Position numbers and translations under genes: made by a program
The notes under the pieces: generated by a model
The model's input: the letters and a program-made list of their open reading frames with translations, nothing else
Told to the model about the DNA's origin: nothing
The model's database searches: none
DNA from: M0108 sp044228695
GTDB lineage: Bacteria > Pseudomonadota > Gammaproteobacteria > Chromatiales > Chromatiaceae
DNA: 64,000 nucleotides
Assembly (NCBI GenBank): GCA_044228695.1
Contig: JBGAUK010000003.1
Location: forward strand, 1 to 64,000
Direction of reading: 5' to 3'
In this document: positions 49,392-58,944 of the stretch, one piece after another
How positions within the stretch are numbered: position 1 is the first letter of the stretch
How the letters are laid out: the number at the start of each line of letters is the position of its first letter

Positions 49392-50876
49392 ATGTTCGAG
49401 CACCCCGAGGCCGTCCTGCGCGCCCTGCGTTCCGGCTTCGGCGCGCGCCGGGTCCTGGTCGTCGGCGATCTCATGCTCGACCGTTATCTTTGGGGCCAAG
49501 TCCAGCGCATCTCCCCCGAGGCCCCGGTACCCGTAGTTCATCTGACCCGCCGCACCCAAACCGCTGGCGGGGCCGCCAATGTCGCCCGCAACCTCTCCGC
49601 CCTGGGACTGGAGGTCCAGCTTGCCGGGGTCACGGGTGACGATGAAGGCCGCGCCGCCCTGCTCGCCGCCCTGGCCACCGACGGCATCCAGACCCAGGCG
49701 GTCGGCCTGGCCCGGGACCGGGCCACCACCGTCAAGACGCGGGTGATCGGCAATCACCAGCAGATGCTGCGTATCGACGAGGAGAGCAGCCGGCCCCTCG
49801 CCCCCGGGGACGAGTCCGCCCTCTGGGAGGCCATCCTGCCCCTCCTGCCGGGCGCTGGCGCCCTGGTGCTCTCCGATTACGCCAAGGGCGTCCTCTCGGA
49901 CACCCTCTGCCACCGGCTCCTGGCGGCGGCACGATCCCAGGGCCTGCCCGTCCTGGTTGATCCCAAGGGCCGGGACTTTGCCAAGTACGCCGGGGCCAGC
50001 CTCATCACCCCCAATCGGGCCGAACTCGCCCTGACCACCGGCGTCCCTCGCGAGGACTTGGCCGGCCTGCTCCAGGCGGCGGCAAGCCTGAGAGAGGGGT
50101 TGGACCTGGGGCTCCTGGTGCTGACCCTGAGCGAACTGGGCCTGGCTCTGGTTGACGGATCGGGCACCCGGCGCATCCCCGCCCTGGCGCGGGAGGTCTT
50201 TGATGTCTCAGGCGCGGGTGACACCGTCATCGCCACCTTTGCCGCTGGCCTTGCCGCGGGACTGGGTGCCAGCGATACCGCCCATCTGGCCAATCTGGCC
50301 GCCGGGGTGGTGGTCGGCAAGGTGGGGACCGTGCCCATTACCGGGCCTGAGCTCTTGGCCGCCATCAGCGGCGAGATGGCCCTGGAACAGGCCGCCAAGA
50401 TCCTGGATCTGGCCGCGGCCCAGGCCCGGGTGCAGGGCTGGCAGGCCGCGGGCGAGCGCGTTGTCTTCACCAACGGCTGCTTTGACCTCCTCCACGTCGG
50501 CCATGTCAGCTACCTGGAGCTGGCCCGCCGGCAGGGCCAGCGCCTGGTGGTGGGCCTCAACACGGACCAGTCGGTGCGCGCCCTCAAGGGGCCGGAACGC
50601 CCTCTCATCGGCGAACAAGACCGCGCCCGGGTCCTCGCCGCCCTGGCCGCGGTGGATGCCGTGGTGCTGTTCGACGAGGCGACGCCCCTGGAACTCATTC
50701 TCGCCCTGCGCCCGGATGTCCTCGCCAAGGGTGCAGATTACCGGGAAGAGGAGGTCGTTGGGGCTCCGGAGGTGAAATCCTGGGGCGGCCAGGTGGTTCT
50801 GATACCCCTGGTCGATGATCGCAGCACCACGGGCATCATCCAGCGCCTGGAAGCCGCCAGGGGTCCCTCGGCCTAG
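49392..50876 (+). CDS. hldE: Bifunctional heptose 7-phosphate kinase / heptose 1-phosphate adenylyltransferase
   Basis: A two-domain enzyme of 494 residues. The N-terminal PfkB-type kinase has VVGDLMLDRYLWG, GGAANVARNL and the ATP/anion-hole motif VSGAGDTVIATFAAG. The C-terminal nucleotidyltransferase begins VFTNGCFDLLHVGHVSYL with the HxGH site. It makes ADP-heptose for the lipopolysaccharide core and follows gmhA by nine bases. The 97 bases after it are GC-rich with weak inverted repeats. Confidence 0.95.
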   Translation: MFEHPEAVLRALRSGFGARRVLVVGDLMLDRYLWGQVQRISPEAPVPVVHLTRRTQTAGGAANVARNLSALGLEVQLAGVTGDDEGRAALLAALATDGIQTQAVGLARDRATTVKTRVIGNHQQMLRIDEESSRPLAPGDESALWEAILPLLPGAGALVLSDYAKGVLSDTLCHRLLAAARSQGLPVLVDPKGRDFAKYAGASLITPNRAELALTTGVPREDLAGLLQAAASLREGLDLGLLVLTLSELGLALVDGSGTRRIPALAREVFDVSGAGDTVIATFAAGLAAGLGASDTAHLANLAAGVVVGKVGTVPITGPELLAAISGEMALEQAAKILDLAAAQARVQGWQAAGERVVFTNGCFDLLHVGHVSYLELARRQGQRLVVGLNTDQSVRALKGPERPLIGEQDRARVLAALAAVDAVVLFDEATPLELILALRPDVLAKGADYREEEVVGAPEVKSWGGQVVLIPLVDDRSTTGIIQRLEAARGPSA

Positions 50877-50973
50877 GAGCCGCGGGATGGCATGGGGGGG
50901 CGGCCCGCTCTAGCCCCGCATGGGGCGCGCCGCCCAAGGGGCTGCGGCGGGCCGGCGAGGGGCATCACGCCTT

Positions 50974-51708
50974 TTAGTCCCCGACTGCACCATAGACCCG
51001 CCGATGTAGCGTCTCCAAGGCGGCGAGATCAAGGTTATCCAGACCCGCCACCACCTCGGCCGAGCCACTGAAATCCTCGCCTTGGGTATAGGTGCTCACC
51101 GTGACCAGCAGGGCCTTGAGATCGGCGCCCAAGGCGGCGCGCACACCGTTCGCCGAGTCCTCAATGGCGACGCAGGCCTCCGGCGGCAGCCCCAGTTGCT
51201 CGAGGGCATAGACAAAGATGTCCGGGGCCGGCTTCTTGGCGGGGACTATGTCGCCAGCGGCAATAACCTCGAACCAGCCCGGAAGATCGGGGGTGCCAGC
51301 GCACTCCAGCAGGGTGGTGACGTTCTCGGGGGTGGTGGTAGTGGCCACGGCGAGCCGGATGCCGGCATCCCGGGCCTCGCCCAACAGGCGCAGGACGCCC
51401 GGCCGCAGGGGGATGGCGCCGGAGCGCAGCAGGTCCAGATAGTGGGCTGTCTTGCGCTGGTGGAGGTCGGCGATAAAGTCCGCCAGGTCCGGCCGCTCCA
51501 GAAAGTCGGGTTGCCAGTGGCGCAGGTAGTGCAGGATGCGTTCCTTGCCCCCGGTCACGGCGAGCAGTTCACCATAGAGGGGCACCGTCCAGTCCCAGTC
51601 GAGCCCGGCCTCCTGGAAGGCCCGATTGAAGGCCGGCCGATGGCCATCCCGCTCAGTATCCGCCAGGGTGCCATCCACATCGAAGATCAGGGCCTGAAGA
51701 GCCTGCAT
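50974..51708 (-). CDS. cbbY: HAD-family phosphatase, CbbY type
   Basis: Sugar-phosphate phosphatase of the CbbY/GPH branch. Motif I is FDVDGTLADTE, motif II LAVATTTTPENV, motif III lysine in IVPAKKPAPDIF and motif IV IEDSANGV, so all four catalytic motifs are present. CbbY removes the rubisco inhibitor xylulose 1,5-bisphosphate and usually lies in cbb operons; here it stands alone, convergent with hldE, so the substrate is less certain. Confidence 0.85.
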   Translation of the reverse strand: MQALQALIFDVDGTLADTERDGHRPAFNRAFQEAGLDWDWTVPLYGELLAVTGGKERILHYLRHWQPDFLERPDLADFIADLHQRKTAHYLDLLRSGAIPLRPGVLRLLGEARDAGIRLAVATTTTPENVTTLLECAGTPDLPGWFEVIAAGDIVPAKKPAPDIFVYALEQLGLPPEACVAIEDSANGVRAALGADLKALLVTVSTYTQGEDFSGSAEVVAGLDNLDLAALETLHRRVYGAVGD

Positions 51709-51957
51709 GTCTCACCTCGTAAATAAAGCGTTTGTCCCGTTTAAGATCGGGATAAGGTTACCCCAGCCCCGCCCCTTCCGCGGCGGCCAGGCAGCCACCA
51801 TATTGGCATCTATCAGCCAGGGATCAAATTCCGGTTGCCCATCCGCACCCAATTTGATACAAAGCAACCCCTTCGGCGGGAGGCGTCCCGGGCGTCGGGG
51901 TGACGATTCGATCCCGTAAACCCCGAGCATCGCAAACGTATTATCAGGAGGACAGGC

Positions 51958-52392
51958 ATGATCGAGGCACAAAAGCAGGGTGCAAAGGCGTTCGGGTTCG
52001 AACCCTATCAAGCCTCTAGTGATGAGGATTACATGAGCCCCGGCCAGGAGGAGCACTTCCGTGAGATCCTGATCGCCTGGAAACATAGCCTTATGGAGGA
52101 AGTAGACCGTACCGTCCATCACATGCAGGACGAGGCGACCAATTTCCCCGATCCCAACGACCGCGCCACCCAGGAGTCCGAGTTCAGCCTGGAATTGCGC
52201 ACCCGTGACCGTGAGCGCAAGCTGATCAAGAAGATCGATGAGGGGCTGGAGCGCCTCGACAGCCACGATTATGGTTATTGCGAGGCCTGTGGCGTCGAGA
52301 TCGGCATCCGTCGCCTGGAGGCGCGACCCACCGCGACCCTCTGCATCGATTGCAAGACCCTGGATGAGATCCGCGAGAAGCAGCGCGGCTGA
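51958..52392 (+). CDS. dksA: RNA polymerase-binding transcription factor DksA
   Basis: 144 residues. A long coiled coil (about 35-105) carries the tip DPNDRATQESE, whose acidic pair enters the polymerase secondary channel with ppGpp; the zinc finger is YGYCEACG and LCIDCK. AGGAGG lies eight bases before the ATG. The 249-base upstream region shows no gene. gluQ follows, a common pairing. Confidence 0.96.
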   Translation: MIEAQKQGAKAFGFEPYQASSDEDYMSPGQEEHFREILIAWKHSLMEEVDRTVHHMQDEATNFPDPNDRATQESEFSLELRTRDRERKLIKKIDEGLERLDSHDYGYCEACGVEIGIRRLEARPTATLCIDCKTLDEIREKQRG

Positions 52393-52448
52393 TTCATCCC
52401 TCGGCTTCAAGTTCTGACTCGGCCCCAGAGCCGGAACTACCCTCGCCC

Positions 52449-53384
52449 TTGGTTACACGCCCCGCGCCCCACCCTTTTGACGCCCCCTATCGGGGGCGTT
52501 TTGCGCCCTCCCCCACGGGCCCTATGCACTTTGGCTCCCTCGTAGCCGCCCTGGGCAGTTACGCCGAGGCCCGCGTCCAGGGCGGCGAATGGTGGGTGCG
52601 CATGGAAGACCTGGACCGCCCACGTGAGGTGCCGGGCGCCGCGCGGGCTATTCTGACCACCCTAGAGGCCTTTGGGTTCGAATGGGATGGCCCTGTCATA
52701 TACCAAAGCCAGAGGACGGAGGCCTACGCCGCCGCCCTCGAAAACTTGAGCGAACGGGGCTTGCTCTTTTCCTGCGAGTGCAGCCGCCGGGAGATCGCAG
52801 CGACCGGCACCCCGGGCCCCGAGGGCCCCCTCTATCCCGGTACCTGCCGGACCAGAGCCACCTGGTTCCGGGGCGACCGGGCCATCCGCCTGCGCGTCGA
52901 GACGCCCCCCATCAGCTTCCAGGATGTCGTTCAGGGCCTGGTGACTCAGGATCTGAGGACGGAGGTGGGCGACTTTATCCTGCGCCGCGCCGACGGTCTT
53001 CATGCCTACCAACTGGCAGTGGTGGTGGATGACGCCCTCCAAGGCATCAGCCACGTCGTCCGGGGTGCTGACCTCACCCGCTCCACCCCGCGCCAGATCC
53101 TGATCCAGCACTATCTGGGCCTGCCGACCCCGATCTATGCCCATCTGCCTCTGGTCCTGGACGGGCAGGGCCGCAAACTCAGCAAGTCCGATGCCGCCGC
53201 CCCCGTCGATTCGAGGAATCCCGTCCCCACCTTACTCCAGGCCTGGGCCTTTCTGGGTCAGCCAGCCTTTGCGGAACCACCCCTGAACCCGGTGGAATTC
53301 TGGGGCCAGGCCCTGACCTCCTGGTGCCTGGCCAGGGTGCCACCGGCGGCCCGGCGGCCACCGGCCCCAAGCCCGCCTCGGTAG
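52449..53384 (+). CDS. gluQ: Glutamyl-Q tRNA(Asp) synthetase
   Basis: Attaches glutamate to queuosine in the tRNA(Asp) anticodon. It has the class I signatures RFAPSPTGPMHFGSLVAALG (HIGH region) and KLSKSD (KMSKS), the zinc ligands in CECSRRE and TCRTRAT, and lacks an anticodon-binding domain, which separates it from GltX. The only fitting start is TTG at 52449. It follows dksA by 56 bases. Confidence 0.92.
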   Translation: MVTRPAPHPFDAPYRGRFAPSPTGPMHFGSLVAALGSYAEARVQGGEWWVRMEDLDRPREVPGAARAILTTLEAFGFEWDGPVIYQSQRTEAYAAALENLSERGLLFSCECSRREIAATGTPGPEGPLYPGTCRTRATWFRGDRAIRLRVETPPISFQDVVQGLVTQDLRTEVGDFILRRADGLHAYQLAVVVDDALQGISHVVRGADLTRSTPRQILIQHYLGLPTPIYAHLPLVLDGQGRKLSKSDAAAPVDSRNPVPTLLQAWAFLGQPAFAEPPLNPVEFWGQALTSWCLARVPPAARRPPAPSPPR

Positions 53385-53427
53385 GAATGGTCGGCATAAT
53401 CCCTTACTTCACCCAGAGGAAGATCGC

Positions 53428-53982
53428 GTGGCCCTGAGAATCAAGAGTCATTGGAATAACGACGAGGCGGAGCGCTCCCTGCCGGAGATTGCCAGCGCCC
53501 TAGCCTACATCGCCTGGCGCATCGCAACGGACAAGGCCATCAATCTCCACTGCGAACGCTTCCTCTATCGGGACGACGCCCAGCGCCTGGCGGTGATTGG
53601 GGAATATCTCCTCTTCCTGATCCAGATCGCCGACCGCCTCGCCGCCGACCGCATGGAGGCCGAGGACCGCCGCGCCCTGGTCACCGCCCTCGCCCGCAAA
53701 CTCATCGAGCACGTCCAGGACAACAGCCAGGACCTTTTGGGGCCAGGGGATTACGGGAGTCCCTTTATCGAGCGTCTCAATGTCCGCTCCGGCGAATATG
53801 CGGAATTTCAACTGGCGGGCGATGGCCCCAGCTATGCCTTTCTCCGCCACCTGGGCTTCGAGATCCAGTCCTTGATGGGACCCGGGGCCGAAAACCGTTG
53901 GGTCATCGATCAGGTCATGGATAAGGATGGCTACGAGGCCTACAAGACCTTTGCCAGGGCCTTTGGCAACCTCTTCGAATAG
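53428..53982 (+). CDS. Conserved hypothetical protein
   Basis: A 184-residue soluble, mostly helical protein starting at GTG 53428 with AGAGGAAG upstream. Text such as LHCERFLYRDDAQRLAVIGE and DNSQDLLGPGDYGSPFIERL looks conserved and non-repetitive. No membrane segment or catalytic motif is apparent, and I do not recognise the family. It lies 43 bases after gluQ and may be co-transcribed. Confidence 0.65.
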   Translation: MALRIKSHWNNDEAERSLPEIASALAYIAWRIATDKAINLHCERFLYRDDAQRLAVIGEYLLFLIQIADRLAADRMEAEDRRALVTALARKLIEHVQDNSQDLLGPGDYGSPFIERLNVRSGEYAEFQLAGDGPSYAFLRHLGFEIQSLMGPGAENRWVIDQVMDKDGYEAYKTFARAFGNLFE

Positions 53983-54029
53983 GGGGAACCCTGGCCTGGC
54001 AAATCCAGGCCAGGAGGATCAGTAGAGAC

Positions 54030-55304
54030 CTACTTGGCGGCGGCCAGCGCCTGGGCTAGGTCCTCGATGATGTCGTCGATATGCTCGATGCCGATGGAGA
54101 GACGGATCATGTCCTCCGCAACACCGGCGCGTGCCAGTTCCGCCGGGGTGAGCTGGCGGTGGGTGGTGGTGGCCGGGTGGCAGGCCAGGGTTTTGGCGTC
54201 GCCGATGTTGACCAGCCGCACCGCCAACTTGAGGGCGTCAATAAACTTGGCCCCGGACTCCAGACCACCCTTGATGCCGAAGGACAGGATGCTGGAGGCG
54301 CGGCCGCCCATGTACTTATCCACCAGGGTCTTGTCCGGGTGATCCGGCAGGCCGGCGTAGCGTACCCAGGCCACCTGGGGCTGCGCCTGGAGAAATTGGG
54401 CCACCGCCAGGGCATTCTCGCAATGGCGATCCATGCGCACGTGCAAGGTCTCGATCCCCTGCAGGATCAGGAAGCTGTTAAAGGGCGAGATGGCCGCGCC
54501 CATATTACGCAGCGGCACCACCCGCGCCCGGCCGATATAGGCCGCCACCCCCAGGGCCTCGGTATAAACCACGCCGTGATAGGAGACATCGGGCTCGTTG
54601 AGACGGCGGAAGCGCGCCTTGTGCTCGGCCCAGGGGAACTTGCCCGAGTCCACCAGGGCGCCGCCGATGGTGGTGCCATGGCCGCCCAGGTACTTGGTCA
54701 GGGCATGGACGACGATGTCGGCGCCATGCTCGAAGGGCCGGCACAGATAGGGCGTCGGTACCGTGTTGTCCACGATGAGGGGGATGCCGTGGGCATGGGC
54801 CATGTCCGCCATGGCGCCGATATCCGCCACGTTGCCCGCCGGGTTGCCGATGGATTCGCAGAAGACCGCCTTGGTGCGCCCGTCGATGAGGGCCGCCATG
54901 CCCACGATATCGTTGGGCTTGGCGAAACGCACCTCGATGCCCAGTTGCGGCAAGGTGTGGGCAAAGAGGTTGTAGGTGCCGCCATAGAGGGTCGAGGTGG
55001 TGACGATGTTGTCGCCCGTCTCGCAGATGGTGAAGAGCGAATAGGTCACCGCCGCCATGCCCGAGGCCAGGGCCAGGCCACCGATGCCGCCCTCCAGGGC
55101 CGTCAGCCGCTTCTCCAGCACGTCGCTGGTGGGGTTCATCATGCGGGTGTAGATGTTGCCAGCTACCTTGAGGTCGAAGAGATCCGCACCGTGCTGGGTG
55201 TCGTCAAAGGCGTAGGAAGTGGTCTGGTAGATGGGCGTGGCAACGGACTTGGTGGTCGGGTCCGGCTCAAAGCCGGCATGAATGGCCAAGGTCTCGATCT
55301 TCAT
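54030..55304 (-). CDS. metY: O-acetylhomoserine sulfhydrylase
   Basis: PLP enzyme that makes homocysteine from O-acetylhomoserine and sulfide, a direct use of inorganic sulfide. The family start TLAIHAGFEPDPTTKSVATP, TTSYAF, the PLP lysine in HALTKYLGGHG, and the long central insert fit MetY rather than MetB or MetZ; 424 residues. It is convergent with the gene at 53428 and divergent from the DPA cluster. No SAM-type riboswitch was recognised in the 229 bases upstream. Confidence 0.93.
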   Translation of the reverse strand: MKIETLAIHAGFEPDPTTKSVATPIYQTTSYAFDDTQHGADLFDLKVAGNIYTRMMNPTSDVLEKRLTALEGGIGGLALASGMAAVTYSLFTICETGDNIVTTSTLYGGTYNLFAHTLPQLGIEVRFAKPNDIVGMAALIDGRTKAVFCESIGNPAGNVADIGAMADMAHAHGIPLIVDNTVPTPYLCRPFEHGADIVVHALTKYLGGHGTTIGGALVDSGKFPWAEHKARFRRLNEPDVSYHGVVYTEALGVAAYIGRARVVPLRNMGAAISPFNSFLILQGIETLHVRMDRHCENALAVAQFLQAQPQVAWVRYAGLPDHPDKTLVDKYMGGRASSILSFGIKGGLESGAKFIDALKLAVRLVNIGDAKTLACHPATTTHRQLTPAELARAGVAEDMIRLSIGIEHIDDIIEDLAQALAAAK

Positions 55305-55533
55305 GGAATCTCCTGGATGGTGGGATAGGTTATTGGCTTTTTGTAAGGGCTCCGCGATCGGGCCAGGGCAGGCACACGGCCAGGGGTGATCTTGGTAAGA
55401 TCCTGGCGGGGACCGGTTTTATGGGAAGATGTCGGAATTTATGTCTATTTCTCCCCTGGCTGTCCCTGTATCATCTCAGAAAGCAGAGTCGTCATCACCC
55501 ACCTATCTTCCAAGCGAGAGGGATCCTCACCCC

Positions 55534-56973
55534 ATGGCCGCCACCCCCGCGCCGCCCCTGGCCGTTGACCTCGACGGCAGCCTGGTACGCACCGACACCT
55601 TGTGGGAAACCCTCTTCACCCTGCTGCGCCACCAGCCACTCGCCTTGATCGCCGCCCTCGCGAGCCTCCGCCATGGCCGGGCCGCCTTCAAGGCCCACCT
55701 GGTCACCCGGGCGCCCCTGGATGTCGCGGACCTGCCCCTCAACACCGCCCTGATCGACTGGCTGCGCCAGGAGGGCGCCACCGGCCGCCTCCTGGTTCTG
55801 GCCACCGCCACCGATCAGCGCGTCGCCCGGGCCCTCGCCGACCGCGTCGGCCTCTTCGCCCAGGTCCTCGCCAGCGACGGCCACCACAACCTCAAGGGCC
55901 CCGCCAAGGCCGCCGCCCTGGTGGAGCGCTTCGGTCAAGGCGGCTTCGACTATGTCGGCGATGCCCGCGCCGACCTCCCCGTCTGGGCCGCCGCCCGCCA
56001 CGCCATCGTCGTTGGCGGCGCCGGGCTGGTCCGGGCCGCCAGCCAGGTCGCCCGGGTCGAGCGCGTCTTCGCCCCCGCGCCACGGGCCCCCGCCCTGTGG
56101 CGCGCCCTGCGCCTCCATCAGTGGGCCAAGAACCTCCTCCTCTTCCTGCCCCTGCTTGCCGCCCACCAGGTCGGTAACGGCGCCCAACTGCTTGCCGCCG
56201 GTCTCGCCTTTCTGGCCTTCGGCCTCACCGCCTCCGCCGTCTATCTGCTCAACGATCTCCTCGACCTGAGCGCCGATCGCCGCCACCCCAGTAAATGCCG
56301 CCGGCCTTTCGCCGCCGGCACCCTGCCCCTGGCCTGGGGCCTGCTTCTGGCACCCCTCCTGCTGCTGGGGGCCGCCACCATCAGCCTGCTCTGGCTGCCC
56401 GCCCCCTTTGGCGCGATTCTGGTGGGCTACTTTCTCCTCACCAGCGCCTATTCCTGGGACTTCAAGCGCCGCCCCATCCTGGATGTCATGACCCTGGCCA
56501 TGCTTTACACCCTCCGCGTCATTGCCGGCGGCGCGGCGGTAGCCCTCTGGCCCTCCTTCTGGCTGCTGGCCTTGTCACTCTTCCTCTTTTTCAGCCTGGC
56601 CCTGGTCAAGCGCTACGCCGAGCTCGACAGTCTCAAGGGGCGGGGAGAACTTACCAGCGGGGGACGCGGCTGGCATGTTGACGACCTACCCCTGATCGGT
56701 GGCCTGGGCGCCGCCGCCGGCCTGGGCGCCGTGCTGGTGCTGGCACTCTACATCGACAGCGAACCGGCGCGCCGGCTCTACCAGTTGCCCGAGGCCCTCT
56801 GGCTCATCACCCCTCTGCTGCTCTACTGGGTTAGCTACCTCTGGTTCAGGACCCATCGCGGGGAGATGAACGAGGACCCGGTGGTCTTTGCCCTGCGCGA
56901 CCGGGTCAGTCTGGGTATCGGCGCAATGGCGGTCGCCGTCCTCCTGGTGGCCACCCAAGGGGGCGGCCCATGA
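55534..56973 (+). CDS. HAD phosphatase-UbiA fusion; probable polyprenyl-phosphate phosphoribosyltransferase
   Basis: 479 residues. Residues 1-190 are a complete HAD domain: VDLDGSLVRTD (motif I), LATATD (II), NLKGPAK (III), YVGDARADL (IV). The rest is a UbiA prenyltransferase with about eight membrane segments and the Mg-binding motif LNDLLDLSADRRHPSKCRRP. UbiA proteins beside dprE1/dprE2 transfer 5-phosphoribose from PRPP to decaprenyl phosphate. The fused HAD could remove the 5-phosphate, a step that needs a separate phosphatase in mycobacteria; this is inference. ATG 55534 is preferred over the frame open to 55429. It overlaps the next gene by four bases. Confidence 0.85.
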   Translation: MAATPAPPLAVDLDGSLVRTDTLWETLFTLLRHQPLALIAALASLRHGRAAFKAHLVTRAPLDVADLPLNTALIDWLRQEGATGRLLVLATATDQRVARALADRVGLFAQVLASDGHHNLKGPAKAAALVERFGQGGFDYVGDARADLPVWAAARHAIVVGGAGLVRAASQVARVERVFAPAPRAPALWRALRLHQWAKNLLLFLPLLAAHQVGNGAQLLAAGLAFLAFGLTASAVYLLNDLLDLSADRRHPSKCRRPFAAGTLPLAWGLLLAPLLLLGAATISLLWLPAPFGAILVGYFLLTSAYSWDFKRRPILDVMTLAMLYTLRVIAGGAAVALWPSFWLLALSLFLFFSLALVKRYAELDSLKGRGELTSGGRGWHVDDLPLIGGLGAAAGLGAVLVLALYIDSEPARRLYQLPEALWLITPLLLYWVSYLWFRTHRGEMNEDPVVFALRDRVSLGIGAMAVAVLLVATQGGGP

Positions 56974-58271
56974 CCGCTAATCCCGAATCCTGGGGCCGCT
57001 ATCCCAGGGCGACGCCCGCCAGAATCAGCCGCCTCACCAACCGCCTGGCCCCGCTACCGGAAAGTGATCTGCCACTGCTGGTGTACGGCAATGGCCGCAG
57101 CTACGGCGACGTCTGCCTCAATGACGGCGGTCAGGTGCTGCTCGCGCGGGGTCTGGACCGTTTCATCGCCTTTGATCCGGAGACCGGCATCCTGCGGGCC
57201 GAGGCCGGCGTTCTCCTGTCCGAGATCCTGGAGCTGGTGGTCCCCCAGGGCTGGTTCCTGCCCGTCACCCCCGGCACCCGCTTCATCACCCTGGGCGGGG
57301 CCGTGGCCAATGACGTCCACGGCAAGAATCACCACGGCGCCGGCACCTTTGGCTGCCATGTGCGCGCCCTGGAGTTGGTACGCTCCGATGGCAGTCGGCG
57401 GGTCTGTGCGCCGGGCGAAAACCCGGACTGGTTTGCCGCCACCATCGGGGGTCTGGGCCTGACCGGACTCATCACCTGGGTGGAAATCCAGCTCCGGGCC
57501 ATCGCGGGTCCCTGGATTCAGGCCGAGAGTCGGCGTTTCCGCACACTGGCTGACTTCTTTACCCTGTCGGAAGCATCGGATCGGAACCATGAATTCACCG
57601 TGGCCTGGGTCGATTGCGCCGCGCGCGGGGCCAAGCTGGGCCGGGGCATCCTCCTGAGCGGTGACTTCGCCCCCGGGGACCTGGGGACCGGTAAGCCCCC
57701 CCAGTCCCATGGCCGGCTCACCGTCCCGGTAACCCCTCCGCTGTCCCTGATCAACGCGCTCAGCCTCAAGGCCTTCAATGCCCTCTACTATCGCAAGCCC
57801 GAGGGGGCCTTCCTCAGCCACTATGCTCCATTCTTCTATCCCCTAGACGGTATCGGCCACTGGAACCGGATTTACGGACCCAAGGGCTTTTTGCAGTATC
57901 AATGCGTACTGCCACCGGCCGCGGCAGAACCGGCGCTACGCGACTTGCTGGGGCGCATCGCCGCCAGCGGGGAGGGCTCCTTTCTGGCGGTGCTCAAGCG
58001 CTTTGGTGATAAAACCTCGCCAGGACTGCTGTCCTTCCCGCGGCCAGGGGTGACCATTGCCTTGGACTTTCCCTTTAAGGGCGAGGCAACGCTGCGCCTG
58101 CTGGATAGCCTGGATGCCGTGGTCGCGGCGTCCGGCGGGGCCCTCTATCCGGCCAAGGATGCTCGGATGAGTCCGGAGATATTTCGGCGGTCATTTCCAT
58201 TAGTGGAGCGATTTCTGCCTTTTCTGGATATTAGTTTCTCTTCGGGGTTATGGAAGAGATTGGTCAAATAA
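56970..58271 (+). CDS. DprE1-like FAD-linked decaprenylphosphoryl-ribose 2'-oxidase
   Basis: 433 residues of the FAD_binding_4/ALO class. GNGRSYGDVCLNDGG and VANDVHGKNHHGAGTFG closely follow mycobacterial DprE1; FLQYQCVLP and LYPAKDAR keep the tyrosine and lysine known from its active site. Where the mycobacterial enzyme has the benzothiazinone-reactive cysteine (Cys387 in a CVDFP context), this protein reads IALDFPF, so the cysteine is absent. It would oxidise the 2'-OH of polyprenylphosphoryl ribose. The start overlaps the UbiA gene by four bases. Confidence 0.86.
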   Translation: MTANPESWGRYPRATPARISRLTNRLAPLPESDLPLLVYGNGRSYGDVCLNDGGQVLLARGLDRFIAFDPETGILRAEAGVLLSEILELVVPQGWFLPVTPGTRFITLGGAVANDVHGKNHHGAGTFGCHVRALELVRSDGSRRVCAPGENPDWFAATIGGLGLTGLITWVEIQLRAIAGPWIQAESRRFRTLADFFTLSEASDRNHEFTVAWVDCAARGAKLGRGILLSGDFAPGDLGTGKPPQSHGRLTVPVTPPLSLINALSLKAFNALYYRKPEGAFLSHYAPFFYPLDGIGHWNRIYGPKGFLQYQCVLPPAAAEPALRDLLGRIAASGEGSFLAVLKRFGDKTSPGLLSFPRPGVTIALDFPFKGEATLRLLDSLDAVVAASGGALYPAKDARMSPEIFRRSFPLVERFLPFLDISFSSGLWKRLVK

Positions 58272-58290
58272 GGTTTTTAGGAGTCTGTTT

Positions 58291-58944
58291 ATGCCTTCCT
58301 TGGTTAATGATTTTTTTCGTCGTCCTGCGTCGTCCCTGATTTTTGTATTGTTGATGGGTGTGATTGTATATATTGGTATTATGCATTTCAAATATAACTC
58401 AGAATACGGACTTGATGATAGTTATATAACCTACCGTTACGCCTATAATTTTGCAGAGGGGTATGGTCTCGTTTTCAATCCCGGCGAAAAACATTATGGT
58501 TCAACCGCAGCTGGTTATGCGATTATAGTTGGATCAATTTCCAAGGCAATAGCCTTTGCCGGCACATTCCTCGGGATTAATGAACCTAATAATTGGGACC
58601 TGCGATATCTGATTCCAATCGTATCGCATACCATAAGCACATTTTCATTAATGGTCGGGGCGCTTATTTTGGTTTTAATCTCAAGGAATGCTTTAGGAGC
58701 TATGGCAGGCAACATGGCTGGGGGATTCACTGTGCTAATGTTATTTTTCTCAAATCCCTCAAGCAGCGTTGTCGGACATGAAACCTATTTATTTCTTGTG
58801 CTTTGGCTTTTATCTTCATACCTTGCTATATTTCTTAGTCGATATTTTTTGAGTGCTATCGTATTAGCTGTTGCTACCACAGTGAGGCCTGACAGCATTC
58901 TTTTTGCAGGTATTTTATTTATAGCAATCGGTTTTTCAGTTTAA
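58291..58944 (+). CDS. AftB-like membrane glycosyltransferase, N-terminal part (frameshifted)
   Basis: 217 residues with four to five membrane segments. After the first comes GLDDSYITYRYAYNFAEG, GLVFNPGEK and GSTAAGYAI, the DD-containing first loop of GT-C enzymes such as mycobacterial AftB, which use decaprenyl-phospho-arabinose. The frame ends at TAA just after a run of five T. One added T would read on as FFSLKKIGLYNTIKETRWP into the next ORF, making one protein of about 543 residues. The DNA is much more AT-rich than the genes before it, suggesting separate origin. Confidence 0.75.
   Translation: MPSLVNDFFRRPASSLIFVLLMGVIVYIGIMHFKYNSEYGLDDSYITYRYAYNFAEGYGLVFNPGEKHYGSTAAGYAIIVGSISKAIAFAGTFLGINEPNNWDLRYLIPIVSHTISTFSLMVGALILVLISRNALGAMAGNMAGGFTVLMLFFSNPSSSVVGHETYLFLVLWLLSSYLAIFLSRYFLSAIVLAVATTVRPDSILFAGILFIAIGFSV

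Noticed and set aside
54081..55328. A 415-codon open frame opposite metY
   Set aside because: Shadow frame; the minus strand has all MetY motifs.
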